Assembly: GCA_900552115.1 (NCBI GenBank)
Contig: URYP01000010.1
Span: 1-38,020, forward strand
DNA from: an uncultured Oscillospiraceae bacterium
GTDB taxonomy: Bacteria; Bacillota; Clostridia; Oscillospirales; Acutalibacteraceae
Reading direction: 5' to 3'
DNA length: 38,020 nt
Shown here: piece after piece, positions 1-7,963 of the stretch
How the letters are laid out: every line of letters begins with the position of its first letter
Numbering within the stretch: the stretch's first letter is position 1
Made by a program: the position numbers and the translations under genes
Notes under the pieces: model-generated
Databases searched by the model: none
Seen by the model: only the letters and a program-made list of their open reading frames with translations
Told to the model about the DNA's origin: nothing

Positions 1-57
1 ACTGCGGAAGGTCTTAAAAATCTTGAAGAGGAACTTGCAGAATTACAAAATGTCAGA
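1..57 (+). pseudogene. greA-like N-terminal fragment at the window edge
   Basis: Reading from base 1, the first 19 codons give TAEGLKNLEEELAELQNVR. This closely resembles residues 8-27 of GreA; the complete GreA at 14128 has DEGLKKLEQELEELKTIK there. The similarity stops abruptly after the arginine, and the frame reaches a stop at 127-129 with unrelated residues. The DNA differs from the window's own greA apart from a shared 14-base stretch, so it is not a local duplication. A matching GreA C-terminal piece lies at the other end of the window. From 58 to 211 I see no convincing gene: only an unsupported short minus frame that runs off the left edge, and no clear terminator for pgsA. Confidence 0.5.
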
Positions 58-211
58 TGGGCGCATTTCTCCGTTTCGCCGCCCGGAACGCTTCCAGCAC
101 CGTATAACACGGTACGTTCCTTCTCTTGAGCGCCGCTGCAAACGAATACTTCTCCCACTCTGCGCATTTATACGGATATATATGCCAGTATATGAGCTAA
201 ACAAACATTGG

Positions 212-799
212 TTACGGACGGGTGAAAAAACGCCGCCCCTTATATACGTATTGGATACCGGATATCACCGTCAGGACAGCCGCAATCCACAACAGCACAG
301 TTCCCACGGTGAGCGGAACCGAAAACAGGACGTCAGGCAAATCGAAGTCCTCCAGCAGCGAATGCTGCCAGGTGGAAAACTCCATCGCCGCAATCGTGAA
401 GAGGATGGCGACATATTGGGCCACCGTCTTCGCCTTGCCAAAAAAGCTGGCGGCCATTACAGTGCCCTCTTTGGCCGCGATCAGGCGAATCGAGGTCACC
501 ATAAACTCCCTTGTCAGGATCAGCATTACCGCCCAGATATCCAGCCTTCCCAGCACCAGGAAAATCAGGAACGCCGCGGTCGTCAGCATTTTATCCGCCA
601 GCGGATCGAGAAACTTGCCCATGTTGGTCACCTGGCCGTATTTGCGGGCCATATGTCCGTCCAGCAGGTCGGTGAGGGCCGCCAGTCCAAAGACCAATCC
701 GGCCGATAGGTAATGAAACGGGAAATCACACAGCATCAGCAGCAGGAATACCGGAGCCAGCACAATACGCAGGATCGTCAGTTTATTGGGTATATTCAT
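212..799 (-). CDS. pgsA: CDP-diacylglycerol--glycerol-3-phosphate 3-phosphatidyltransferase
   Basis: Integral membrane enzyme that transfers the phosphatidyl group of CDP-diacylglycerol to sn-glycerol-3-phosphate, the committed step to phosphatidylglycerol. The 195-residue protein has the full CDP-alcohol phosphatidyltransferase motif D-x2-DG-x2-AR-x8-G-x3-D-x3-D: D44, D47, G48, A51, R52, G61, D65 and D69. Several hydrophobic helices surround the motif, as expected for the family. The ATG overlaps the rimO stop by one base (TGATG), so it is probably translationally coupled as the last gene of the recA-recX-rimO-pgsA run. Length is normal. Confidence is high because every catalytic residue is present. 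Confidence 0.95.
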   Translation of the reverse strand: MNIPNKLTILRIVLAPVFLLLMLCDFPFHYLSAGLVFGLAALTDLLDGHMARKYGQVTNMGKFLDPLADKMLTTAAFLIFLVLGRLDIWAVMLILTREFMVTSIRLIAAKEGTVMAASFFGKAKTVAQYVAILFTIAAMEFSTWQHSLLEDFDLPDVLFSVPLTVGTVLLWIAAVLTVISGIQYVYKGRRFFTRP

Positions 800-2127
800 C
801 AGACTATATCCCCCATCAGGTCCCAGTCAAGCGCGTCGGTAATGGTGATACGCACCATATCCCCCGCCCGGACAGCGCCTTTAGGCGCGGAAAAGAAAAC
901 CTTGCCGTCGATATCCGGTGCATCCGCCGCACTGCGGCCGAACCAGCAGCCCGCGTAGCGATCGTAGCTTTCCACCAGTACCTCCAGGGTACGGCCTATC
1001 TGTTCTTCATTATAACGGGCGGCGACCAGCGCCTGTTCCTGCATAATAACATCCCGCCGCCGCTGTTTTTCCTGCTCCGGCACTTGGCCGGCCATGGTGG
1101 CGGCTTTCGTGCCTTCCTCAGGCGAAAAGGCAAAACAGCCCAGCCGCTCAAAACGCATATCCCGGACAAACGTACAGAGCTGTTCAAACTGCTCCTCGGT
1201 TTCGCCGGGAAAACCGGTCATCACCGTGGTGCGCAGCACGATCCCCGGCACCCGCTCACGGATATGGGCCATCAGCGCCCGCAGGGACGCTTCGTCCCCC
1301 GGCCGGTTCATTGAGGCCAATACCGCGCCGCTGGCATGCTGGATAGGAATATCCATGTACTTAACAACCTTATCCTGCCGGGCCATGGTGCCCAGCAGGT
1401 CGTCGGTGATATGTTCGGGATAACAGTAAAGCAGACGAATCCATTTTAATCCGTCGATTTCACACAGCCGGTCAAGCAGTTCCGGCAGATGGGACGCCCC
1501 GTCCCAGTCCTGTCCGTACAAGGTGGTATCCTGTGCCACCAATACCAATTCCTTGACGCCTGCCGCCGCCAGCGACCGCGCCTCGTCCACCAGCGCTTCC
1601 ATTCCACGGCTGCGCAGGGGACCGCGGATCAGCGGGATGGCACAGTAAGCACAGCGATTGTTGCAGCCATCTCCCACTCGCAGGTAGGCAAAGAAGGAGG
1701 GGGTCGTTTGTACCCGTTGCCCATCCAGATCCCAGCAGCCTTTGTCCGGAAAACGCACGACCGGCGCACCGGCCAGTACCGTTTTCACCGCCTCCGCAAT
1801 GTCCCGGTTGGCCCCTAGGCCGAGCACGCCATCGCATTCGGGCAGTTCGGCCGCCAGCTCCTCCTGATAGCGCTCCGCCAGACAGCCGGTAACGATAATA
1901 CGCTGGATTCGCCCTTCCTTTTTCAGCTGGGCGAACTCCAGGATCTGGTCGATCGATTCCTTTTTGGCGTCCTCGATAAAGCCGCAGGTATTGACAATGA
2001 CCACGTCGGCCAGCGCCGCATCCGCCGTCAGCGTATACCCGGCCTGTTCCAGCCGCGCCAGCATAAGCTCCGCATCCATTTGATTTTTAGGGCAGCCCAG
2101 CGACACCATTCCCACTTTGTAGGCCAT
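799..2127 (-). CDS. rimO: Ribosomal protein S12 (aspartate) methylthiotransferase RimO
   Basis: Radical-SAM methylthiotransferase that modifies an aspartate of ribosomal protein S12. The N-terminal UPF0004 domain starts with SLGCPKNQMDAE and carries C12, C48 and C82 for the second 4Fe-4S cluster. The radical-SAM triad is C155, C159 and C162 (CNNRCAYCAIP). The C-terminal 65 residues fit a TRAM domain. The SLGCPKN signature and the order NTCGFIEDAK separate RimO from MiaB and MtaB; a real MtaB lies at 9839. The 442 residues are typical. It follows recX by 6 bases and overlaps pgsA by one base. An internal ATG-start alternative has no support. Confidence 0.95.
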   Translation of the reverse strand: MAYKVGMVSLGCPKNQMDAELMLARLEQAGYTLTADAALADVVIVNTCGFIEDAKKESIDQILEFAQLKKEGRIQRIIVTGCLAERYQEELAAELPECDGVLGLGANRDIAEAVKTVLAGAPVVRFPDKGCWDLDGQRVQTTPSFFAYLRVGDGCNNRCAYCAIPLIRGPLRSRGMEALVDEARSLAAAGVKELVLVAQDTTLYGQDWDGASHLPELLDRLCEIDGLKWIRLLYCYPEHITDDLLGTMARQDKVVKYMDIPIQHASGAVLASMNRPGDEASLRALMAHIRERVPGIVLRTTVMTGFPGETEEQFEQLCTFVRDMRFERLGCFAFSPEEGTKAATMAGQVPEQEKQRRRDVIMQEQALVAARYNEEQIGRTLEVLVESYDRYAGCWFGRSAADAPDIDGKVFFSAPKGAVRAGDMVRITITDALDWDLMGDIV

Positions 2128-2133
2128 AAAACG

Positions 2134-2742
2134 TTAATCCTCAATCTGAAAGTTGTGAATGGCGCGGCGGATCGCCTCATATGAAAACCCGTACCGCGCC
2201 AGTGCGGCCGTCGTTTTGCGGCGGCCGTCCTCGGTTGCCATCTTATTATAATATTTTTTTCGCAGCAATTCAAGTGCCAGAACAGAATCCTCCGTCAGAG
2301 TTTGTGCGGCGGCTTCTCTGGCTGTTTCACGGTCAAACCCTTTAGCCGTCAGTTCCTGCTCCACCCGGCGGCGGGGATAGCATTTACGGCGGGACAAATC
2401 CGCCGCCCAGCGGCGGGACAGCGCCTCGTCATCAAGGAATCCCAGTTCCTCCATCCGGTCGGCAGTCTGCGCGGCAATCTCCTCGCCGGCCTCCTCCGTC
2501 AGCTTGCGAACCAATTCCCCCTTGGAATGGTCCCGCAGGGACAGCAGATAGAGGGCCTTCTCTCGGGCGCGGTTGCGGGCTGACGCCTCTTTCAGCGCCT
2601 GCCATTCCGACTCGGTGACCGAGTCCCCCAGCCGGTATCCCGCCTCATCAAGCGTGCGGCGGTCGATCGTACCGGCCGGTTCCCCGTCCAATTCCACCCG
2701 ATAGAGCTGCCGGCGGATCGTCTCCCGCTCCGTTATAACCAT
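2134..2742 (-). CDS. recX: Regulatory protein RecX
   Basis: RecX binds RecA filaments and modulates recombinase activity, and is often encoded directly after recA, as here. The 202-residue protein has the tandem three-helix RecX repeats in its C-terminal two thirds, with recognisable stretches such as LLSLRDHSKGELVRKL (about residues 47-62) and LGFLDDEALSRRWAADL (about 99-115). The N-terminal 40 residues form a short beta-rich extension, common in Firmicutes RecX. The ATG lies 6 bases past the recA stop with a GAGG Shine-Dalgarno-like stretch about 12 bases upstream. Context and repeat pattern together support the call. Confidence 0.9.
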   Translation of the reverse strand: MVITERETIRRQLYRVELDGEPAGTIDRRTLDEAGYRLGDSVTESEWQALKEASARNRAREKALYLLSLRDHSKGELVRKLTEEAGEEIAAQTADRMEELGFLDDEALSRRWAADLSRRKCYPRRRVEQELTAKGFDRETAREAAAQTLTEDSVLALELLRKKYYNKMATEDGRRKTTAALARYGFSYEAIRRAIHNFQIED

Positions 2743-2748
2743 ACGGCA

Positions 2749-3894
2749 TTAGTCCTCAACGGAGATATCAATTTTTGCTTTGGCCGCCGCAGCACTGACC
2801 TTAGCCGCCGCCTCAATCGGGATTTCCACCGGAGCAGCCGCCCGCGGCGCCGGCTTAGCCCCGCGCGGATTGATAAGCCGGGGCAGATTTTCCCGCACCT
2901 GCTTTTCGACCTCCGCAGCCATTTCGGGATTGTTTTTCAGAATTTCCTTAACATTATCCCGGCCCTGGCCCAAACGCTCGTCGTTATAAGAGAACCACGA
3001 CCCGGATTTTTGAATAATATCCAGCTTCACCGCCAAGTCGAGCAGCTCGCCCTCATGCGAAATACCCTCGCCGTACATGACGTCGAATTCCGCCTCCTTG
3101 AAAGGAGGCGCCACCTTGTTTTTAACCACCCGCACCCGGGTGTGGGAACCGATGGCGTCGCCACCCGTTTTCAGCGTTTCCGTACGCCGCACGTCTAAAC
3201 GCACCGACGCGTAATATTTAAGCGCATTGCCGCCGGCGGTGACCTCCGGGTTGCCGTAGATAACGCCAACCTTGAGCCGGAGCTGGTTGATGAACAATGC
3301 AATACAGTTGGATTTTCCCACCGCGCCGGCCAGCTTGCGCATGGCCTGCGACATCAGCCGGGCCTGCAGGCCCACATGGCTGTCGCCCATTTCTCCCTCA
3401 ATTTCGGCGCGGGGCACCAGCGCCGCCACCGAGTCGACGACCACGATATCCACCGCACCCGAGCGGATCAGCGCCTCCGCGATTTCCAGCGCCTGCTCGC
3501 CGGTATCCGGCTGAGAGACCAGCAAGGCGTCCACATCCACACCCAACGCCTTGGCATAAACCGGGTCGAGCGCGTGCTCCACGTCGATAAAGGCCGCCTC
3601 TCCGCCCAGTTTTTGTGTTTCCGCCACCGCATGCAGCGCCAACGTGGTTTTACCTGAGGCTTCCGGCCCGTAAATCTCGATGATACGGCCGCGGGGGAAC
3701 CCGCCGATGCCCAGCGCCGCGTCCAAAGCCATGGAACCGGTGGGAATGTGCTCCACCGTCATCCCCACGTTTTGTCCAAGCCGCATGACTGCGCCTTTTC
3801 CATAGGTTTTTTCTATCTGCTGCAGAGCCATATCGAGCGCCTTTTTGCGGCTGTCCGACTGGGCCTCCCCGCCTTTTTTCTTATCTTCCGCCAT
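2749..3894 (-). CDS. recA: Recombinase RecA
   Basis: ATP-dependent strand-exchange protein and co-protease of the SOS response. Walker A is GPEASGKT at residues 76-83. Later come the family stretches MGDSHVGLQARLMSQAMRK, INQLRLKVGVIYGNPE and GGNALKYYASVRLDVRR, which include the L1/L2 DNA-binding loops. The 381-residue length is slightly above the usual 345-355 because of an alanine-rich C-terminal tail (PRAAAPVEIPIEAAAKVSAA). An AAAGGA ribosome-binding site precedes the ATG. A strong promoter (3935-3963) and a LexA-type box (3982-3995) lie upstream, so SOS control is likely. recX, rimO and pgsA follow closely and are probably co-transcribed. Confidence 0.98.
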   Translation of the reverse strand: MAEDKKKGGEAQSDSRKKALDMALQQIEKTYGKGAVMRLGQNVGMTVEHIPTGSMALDAALGIGGFPRGRIIEIYGPEASGKTTLALHAVAETQKLGGEAAFIDVEHALDPVYAKALGVDVDALLVSQPDTGEQALEIAEALIRSGAVDIVVVDSVAALVPRAEIEGEMGDSHVGLQARLMSQAMRKLAGAVGKSNCIALFINQLRLKVGVIYGNPEVTAGGNALKYYASVRLDVRRTETLKTGGDAIGSHTRVRVVKNKVAPPFKEAEFDVMYGEGISHEGELLDLAVKLDIIQKSGSWFSYNDERLGQGRDNVKEILKNNPEMAAEVEKQVRENLPRLINPRGAKPAPRAAAPVEIPIEAAAKVSAAAAKAKIDISVED

Positions 3895-3934
3895 ACCGTT
3901 CCATCCTTTCCTGCTTATGCGTCATGATATCCTC

Positions 3935-3963
3935 ATTATAGCCGATAGAGCGGCAAAAAGCAA
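3935..3963 (-). promoter_or_regulatory. sigma-A promoter of recA
   Basis: On the minus strand, a -35 TTGCTT (3958-3963) and a perfect -10 TATAAT (3935-3940) are separated by 17 bases. The predicted start point is about 30 bases upstream of the recA ATG. Confidence 0.85.
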
Positions 3964-3981
3964 CCGTTTCCGCGAAAAAAT

Positions 3982-3995
3982 CGAACATATATTCT
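3982..3995. promoter_or_regulatory. LexA (DinR) SOS box upstream of recA
   Basis: CGAACATATATTCT matches the Firmicutes LexA consensus CGAACNNNNGTTCG at all but two positions and keeps the GAAC half-site intact. It sits about 19 bases upstream of the recA -35 and overlaps the prmC stop codon, so it lies at the prmC-recA boundary. SOS regulation of recA is established for Firmicutes; use of this particular site is inference. Confidence 0.75.
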
Positions 3996-4848
3996 ACCGC
4001 GAATTCTCTCCCACGACCACCCGGCTGATACCAGCCGCATCCGGCAGAACCTTGATATGTTCCAGTCCCGCCTCTCTCCATAGAGCGGCAACCGCCTCTG
4101 CTTGTCCCACACCGATCTCAGCCATCAGCGCCCCGCCGGGGAGCAGTTTCGGCCGCCAATCGCGCGCTAGTGAGCGATAAAACCGTAGGCCGTCGCCGCC
4201 GTCCAACGCCATGCGCGGCTCATAACCCACTTCCCGCATCAACCCGGCGATATCCCCGGACGGTATGTAGGGCGGATTGGACACGATCAAATCTACCGGT
4301 TGGGGAAACCGGCGCGCTTCATGCAGCACGTCCGCCTTCACAGCCTCTATGTCGTACTGCGGATAACGCGCCAGATTGTCCCGCAAATAGGGAAACGCCT
4401 CATCCGACCATTCCACGGCCGTGACATGGATAGATGGAACCAGGCTGGCTATGCCGAGTCCCACGCAGCCGCTCCCCGCGCAGAGATCCAGCGCCCACGG
4501 AGACTCCACGCGGCAGCCCTTCAGCCAGTCTGCCGCTGTTTCACACAGGAGTTCCGTTTCCGGCCGCGGGATCAGCACCCCTTCCCCCACGCGGAGGGTC
4601 AGCGATAAGAAATCCCATTCTCCCAGCAGATATTGCAGCGGATAACCCGCGGCTCGCTTTTGGGCTGTCGCCCGCACCGCCCGCTCCCGCTCGACGGGGA
4701 CGGGCTGTTCCCCGCTTTGGTCGATTCGTCCGCGGCCAACGCCGCCGATGTCTTCTATCAGGCACCGGGCGTCGAAGGCGGGGCTGTCGCAGCCGGCGCG
4801 TTCCAGCGCTTCGGCTGTTTCCCCCAGCAGTTGGCGGACGGTTACCAC
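3994..4848 (-). CDS. prmC: Peptide chain release factor N(5)-glutamine methyltransferase PrmC
   Basis: SAM-dependent methylase that modifies the GGQ glutamine of release factors. The class I Rossmann core has DLCAGSGCVGLGIA (about residues 121-134) and the diagnostic NPPY motif (191-194); PrmC's LIPRPETE segment is at about 93-100. An open frame extends to 4950, but I chose the GTG at 4848. It has GGAGG 7 bases upstream, gives 284 residues as usual for the family, and overlaps the stop of the DUF1385 gene. The upstream extension would be antisense-like sequence inside that gene. The LexA box of recA overlaps its stop codon. Confidence 0.92.
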   Translation of the reverse strand: MVTVRQLLGETAEALERAGCDSPAFDARCLIEDIGGVGRGRIDQSGEQPVPVERERAVRATAQKRAAGYPLQYLLGEWDFLSLTLRVGEGVLIPRPETELLCETAADWLKGCRVESPWALDLCAGSGCVGLGIASLVPSIHVTAVEWSDEAFPYLRDNLARYPQYDIEAVKADVLHEARRFPQPVDLIVSNPPYIPSGDIAGLMREVGYEPRMALDGGDGLRFYRSLARDWRPKLLPGGALMAEIGVGQAEAVAALWREAGLEHIKVLPDAAGISRVVVGENSR

Positions 4849-5786
4849 CGGTCCGCCTCCGGATCGTCTGGCAGAACCGCTTTTAAGGCCGCGATCGCGC
4901 ATTCGATCATACTGTCGTCCGGCTCTTTGGTGGTAATGCGCTGCATCCACATGCCGGGTTTGGACACAGCCCGGCTCAACCAGCTGTCACTGCGGCCGGC
5001 CCACTTGATCAGCTCATACCCAATCCCTACCATCACCGGAATGGTCAGAATTTTAATAATCGTCCGCAAAAACGGCGTGGTCACCGGTATGAACATGGCG
5101 ACGACAATGCCAACCAGCAGCATCAGCACCAAAAACGAGGTGCCGCACCGGGGATGAAACCGGCTCTGCCGGCGCACGTTTTCCACCGTCAGTTCTTCGC
5201 CGGCCTCATAGCAGAAAATGGTCTTATGTTCAGCCCCGTGATAACGGAACACCCGTTTGATGTCTTTCATCAGCGACACCAGCAACAGATAGCCGATAAA
5301 CAAAACAATGCGGATTAACCCTTCAAAAATGCTGCGCCAGAGCCGGTTTTCCAGGGATGGTACCGCCTTGGTAATCAGCCCGAACAGCAAGGCGGGAAGA
5401 TACAGGAACAGGCCAACCGCCAGCAAAACCCCGACAATGGTACTGAGAACCATCAGCAGGCTGACAAAGAACTGCTCCGCTTTGCCCGCCTCCTTGCCTT
5501 CTTTGCCCGGCTCCTCTTCCTCCAGTCCGGCCAGCTCAGCCGACCGCATCAGGCACCGATACCCCAGCACCATGGATTCCACCATATTGACCACACCCCT
5601 GACCAGGGGAATACGGCTGATGGTCGAGCGGCTTTTCGAGCGCTTGTTGGGGAATTCCTCCATAACGATATTCCCCGACACATGTCTTACCGCCATAGCG
5701 GTTTTCTGCGGCCCGCGCATCATCACGCCCTCGAGCAGCGCCTGGCCTCCGATGGACGTCTTTTTCTTTATGGAACACTGCGGCAT
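4842..5786 (-). CDS. DUF1385 family membrane protein
   Basis: Polytopic membrane protein of the DUF1385 family, of unknown biochemical role, widely conserved next to prmC/prfA in Firmicutes. Family landmarks are SIGGQALLEGVMMRGP near the N-terminus and YHGAEHKTIFCYEAGEELT in the middle, followed by RFHPRCGTSFL. Four to five hydrophobic segments are visible, including residues about 108-140 and 160-180 and two near 225-265. I chose ATG 5786 (314 residues) with an AAAGGA-type site over the GTG at 5807, whose first residues consist of the Shine-Dalgarno region. The stop overlaps the prmC start, suggesting coupling. Confidence 0.88.
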   Translation of the reverse strand: MPQCSIKKKTSIGGQALLEGVMMRGPQKTAMAVRHVSGNIVMEEFPNKRSKSRSTISRIPLVRGVVNMVESMVLGYRCLMRSAELAGLEEEEPGKEGKEAGKAEQFFVSLLMVLSTIVGVLLAVGLFLYLPALLFGLITKAVPSLENRLWRSIFEGLIRIVLFIGYLLLVSLMKDIKRVFRYHGAEHKTIFCYEAGEELTVENVRRQSRFHPRCGTSFLVLMLLVGIVVAMFIPVTTPFLRTIIKILTIPVMVGIGYELIKWAGRSDSWLSRAVSKPGMWMQRITTKEPDDSMIECAIAALKAVLPDDPEADRW

Positions 5787-5803
5787 AGGTTCGCATCCTT
5801 TCT

Positions 5804-7261
5804 TCACGTTTCCGGAGCAACCGGTAGGGTAATGGTCACCGTAGTACCCACTCCCAGCTCACTGTCGATATCCAGCCGGCCATTGTGCCGGCGGACGATC
5901 TCATCCGCCAGTGCCAAACCGATCCCGGAGCCGGGCCTGGTTTTGTTGGCCCGGAAAAATTTGGTTTTGACATTGGCCAGGTCCTCTTTGGCAATGCCGA
6001 TGCCGTTATCACTGATTACCACCTGCACATGGCTTCCCATGTCGGCGGCCTCCATCCGAATCAGCCCGTTGTCGGAGGAGTATTTGATGGCGTTGTCCAG
6101 CACATTGATAAACACCTGACGCAACCGATCCCGGTCACCGAGCACCGGCGGCAGCGGCTGTTCCAGCGGTATATAATGGAGCTCCACCTGTTCCCGTACC
6201 GCCCGGTCCCGGAACAGGAAAGCCACCTCTTCCAATTCGGCGGACAAATCCATGCGGTCAAATTTCATCACCATATGGCCGCTCTGCATGCGCGAAAAAT
6301 CGAGCAGCTCCTCCACAATTCCCGACAAACGCTCCGCTTCATTGGAAATGACATCCAGGCCCTGCGCGGTCAGCGCGGTATCGGTGAGCGCCCCTTGACG
6401 CAGCGTTTCGCTCCAGCCCTTGATGGCCGTCAGGGGGGTGCGGAGTTCATGGGAGATGGACGATATAAACTCATTTTTAAGCCGTTCGGCGTCGCCGATC
6501 TCCCCGGCCATATAGTTGATGGTATCACACAGGTCTCCGATTTCGTCGTCATGCGTTTTTTGAATATGCGCCTCGTAATCGCCCAAGGCAATCCGCCGTG
6601 CCGCCTGCCCAATTCCCGCGATGGGACGGATAATCGAGTTAATAAACACCAGATTAGATAGCATAACCAGGCAGATGATCACCAGCCCCACGGCCAGCGT
6701 CGTCAGCAGCGTCATCAAAATCTGCCGGTCCACCTGGTCGAGCGACACAACATAGCGCAGGGCTCCGGCCGGTTTTCCGGAAGAATCTTTTACCACTCGG
6801 GACAGGGCCATCACGTTTTCGCCGTTGCTGTTGGCGCCGTCCCAGAGGCCAGTACCGCTTTCGGACTGAAGGGCGTCTTTATAGTCCGATAAATTGGTTT
6901 CGGTCGGGGTGAACCCGGTCGAGGATACCAGAATATGGCCGGAAGCGCCGATAATCTGTAATTCCATTTTTTCTTTGTCGGTAAACTGCTCCACCAGCTG
7001 CCGCGCGGAGGATTCCAGCCGGAAATCGTCGCTTTCCATATAGCGGTCGATCTGCTGGTTATAAGCCGCGGCTCTCAGATGAAGGTTAGCCCGTACGCTC
7101 TGGTAGGATAGCGACCTTGTCACCACCATAAACGCGATTTCAAAAATCAAAAGCAGCAGGACGACCACGGCCAGGCCGTTGAGCATCCAGCGCCGGGTGA
7201 TGCCTTTGCGCGCCAGCCCCTTCCCCCCGCCCGGACGGGGCAGGGTCACTCGGCCTGCCAT
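5804..7261 (-). CDS. HAMP-domain sensor histidine kinase
   Basis: Membrane sensor kinase of a two-component system. Two transmembrane helices (about residues 29-48 and 183-206) flank an extracytoplasmic sensor region of about 135 residues. A HAMP linker follows (about 207-260), then HisKA with phospho-acceptor H271 in SISHELRTPLTAIKGW, then HATPase_c with the N box VLDNAIKYSS, G1 DNGIGI and G2 GSGIGLAL. The ATG lies within the 3' end of the response regulator gene (16-base overlap), a classic coupled pair. Architecture resembles ResE/PhoR/WalK-type kinases, but the signal cannot be read from the sequence. The upstream lipoprotein gene of the same operon may take part in sensing. Confidence 0.93.
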   Translation of the reverse strand: MAGRVTLPRPGGGKGLARKGITRRWMLNGLAVVVLLLLIFEIAFMVVTRSLSYQSVRANLHLRAAAYNQQIDRYMESDDFRLESSARQLVEQFTDKEKMELQIIGASGHILVSSTGFTPTETNLSDYKDALQSESGTGLWDGANSNGENVMALSRVVKDSSGKPAGALRYVVSLDQVDRQILMTLLTTLAVGLVIICLVMLSNLVFINSIIRPIAGIGQAARRIALGDYEAHIQKTHDDEIGDLCDTINYMAGEIGDAERLKNEFISSISHELRTPLTAIKGWSETLRQGALTDTALTAQGLDVISNEAERLSGIVEELLDFSRMQSGHMVMKFDRMDLSAELEEVAFLFRDRAVREQVELHYIPLEQPLPPVLGDRDRLRQVFINVLDNAIKYSSDNGLIRMEAADMGSHVQVVISDNGIGIAKEDLANVKTKFFRANKTRPGSGIGLALADEIVRRHNGRLDIDSELGVGTTVTITLPVAPET

Positions 7262-7950
7262 TTATAACCCATGCCCCACACGGTCAGGATGTGGCGGGGA
7301 GTCGAAGGATCGTCCTCCACCTTCATCCGCAGCCGCCTTATGTTGACATCCACAATTTTTTCTTCCCCAAAATACTCCTCTCCCCAGACGTAGGCCAGAA
7401 TATCCGACCGGCTGAGCGCTTTTCCGGGATTGGCAAAGAAATACTCCATAATCTGGAATTCCACCTGCGTCAGCTCCAGCTGCTCGCCCCGTTTTTTCAG
7501 GGTGCGGGTGCGCAGATTGAGAGTGAAATCGCCGCAGGTCATTTCTTCGATATAGTTCGGCTCCTGTTTCTCCCGCGCCGCATTGACCCGGCGGTAAAGC
7601 GCATCCACCCGCGCCACCAGTTCAGAGGGACTAAATGGCTTGGTAACGTAATCATCCGCCCCCATCATCAGGCCGCCCACCTTTTCCATCTCCTGCGTAC
7701 GCGCGGTCAACATGATAATGCCCATGGAATCGCTGCGGGAGCGCAGTTCCCGGCAGACGGCAAAGCCATCCATCCCCGGCAGCATCACGTCCAGCAGCGC
7801 AATATCCACCGCCCCGCCGGTCTCGTCAAACCGCTGCAGGGCGTCTTCGCCTGAACCGGCCTCGATCACTTCGTAACCCGCCCGTTTCAGGTTGATAACG
7901 ACAAATTCCCGGATGGAAGTCTCATCCTCACAGACTAAAATCTGTTTCAT
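7246..7950 (-). CDS. OmpR/PhoB-family response regulator
   Basis: DNA-binding response regulator of 234 residues. The receiver domain (about 1-120) has the acidic pocket ED at 8-9, phospho-acceptor D54 in LLDVMLPGMDG, and the conserved lysine in YVTKPF. The C-terminal winged helix (about 135-232) ends in the family-typical VWGMGYKW. The open frame extends upstream to 8118, but the ATG at 7950 has a strong AAAGGAGG site and starts with the usual MKQILVCEDE, so the upstream residues are not coding. It lies 13 bases after the lipoprotein gene and overlaps the kinase gene. Confidence 0.95.
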   Translation of the reverse strand: MKQILVCEDETSIREFVVINLKRAGYEVIEAGSGEDALQRFDETGGAVDIALLDVMLPGMDGFAVCRELRSRSDSMGIIMLTARTQEMEKVGGLMMGADDYVTKPFSPSELVARVDALYRRVNAAREKQEPNYIEEMTCGDFTLNLRTRTLKKRGEQLELTQVEFQIMEYFFANPGKALSRSDILAYVWGEEYFGEEKIVDVNIRRLRMKVEDDPSTPRHILTVWGMGYKWQAE

Positions 7951-7963
7951 CCCCGGTCCTCCT

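Noticed and set aside
4849..4950. N-terminal extension of PrmC
   Set aside because: The extra 34 residues are not PrmC-like and the GTG at 4848 has a Shine-Dalgarno and the usual overlap with the upstream gene.
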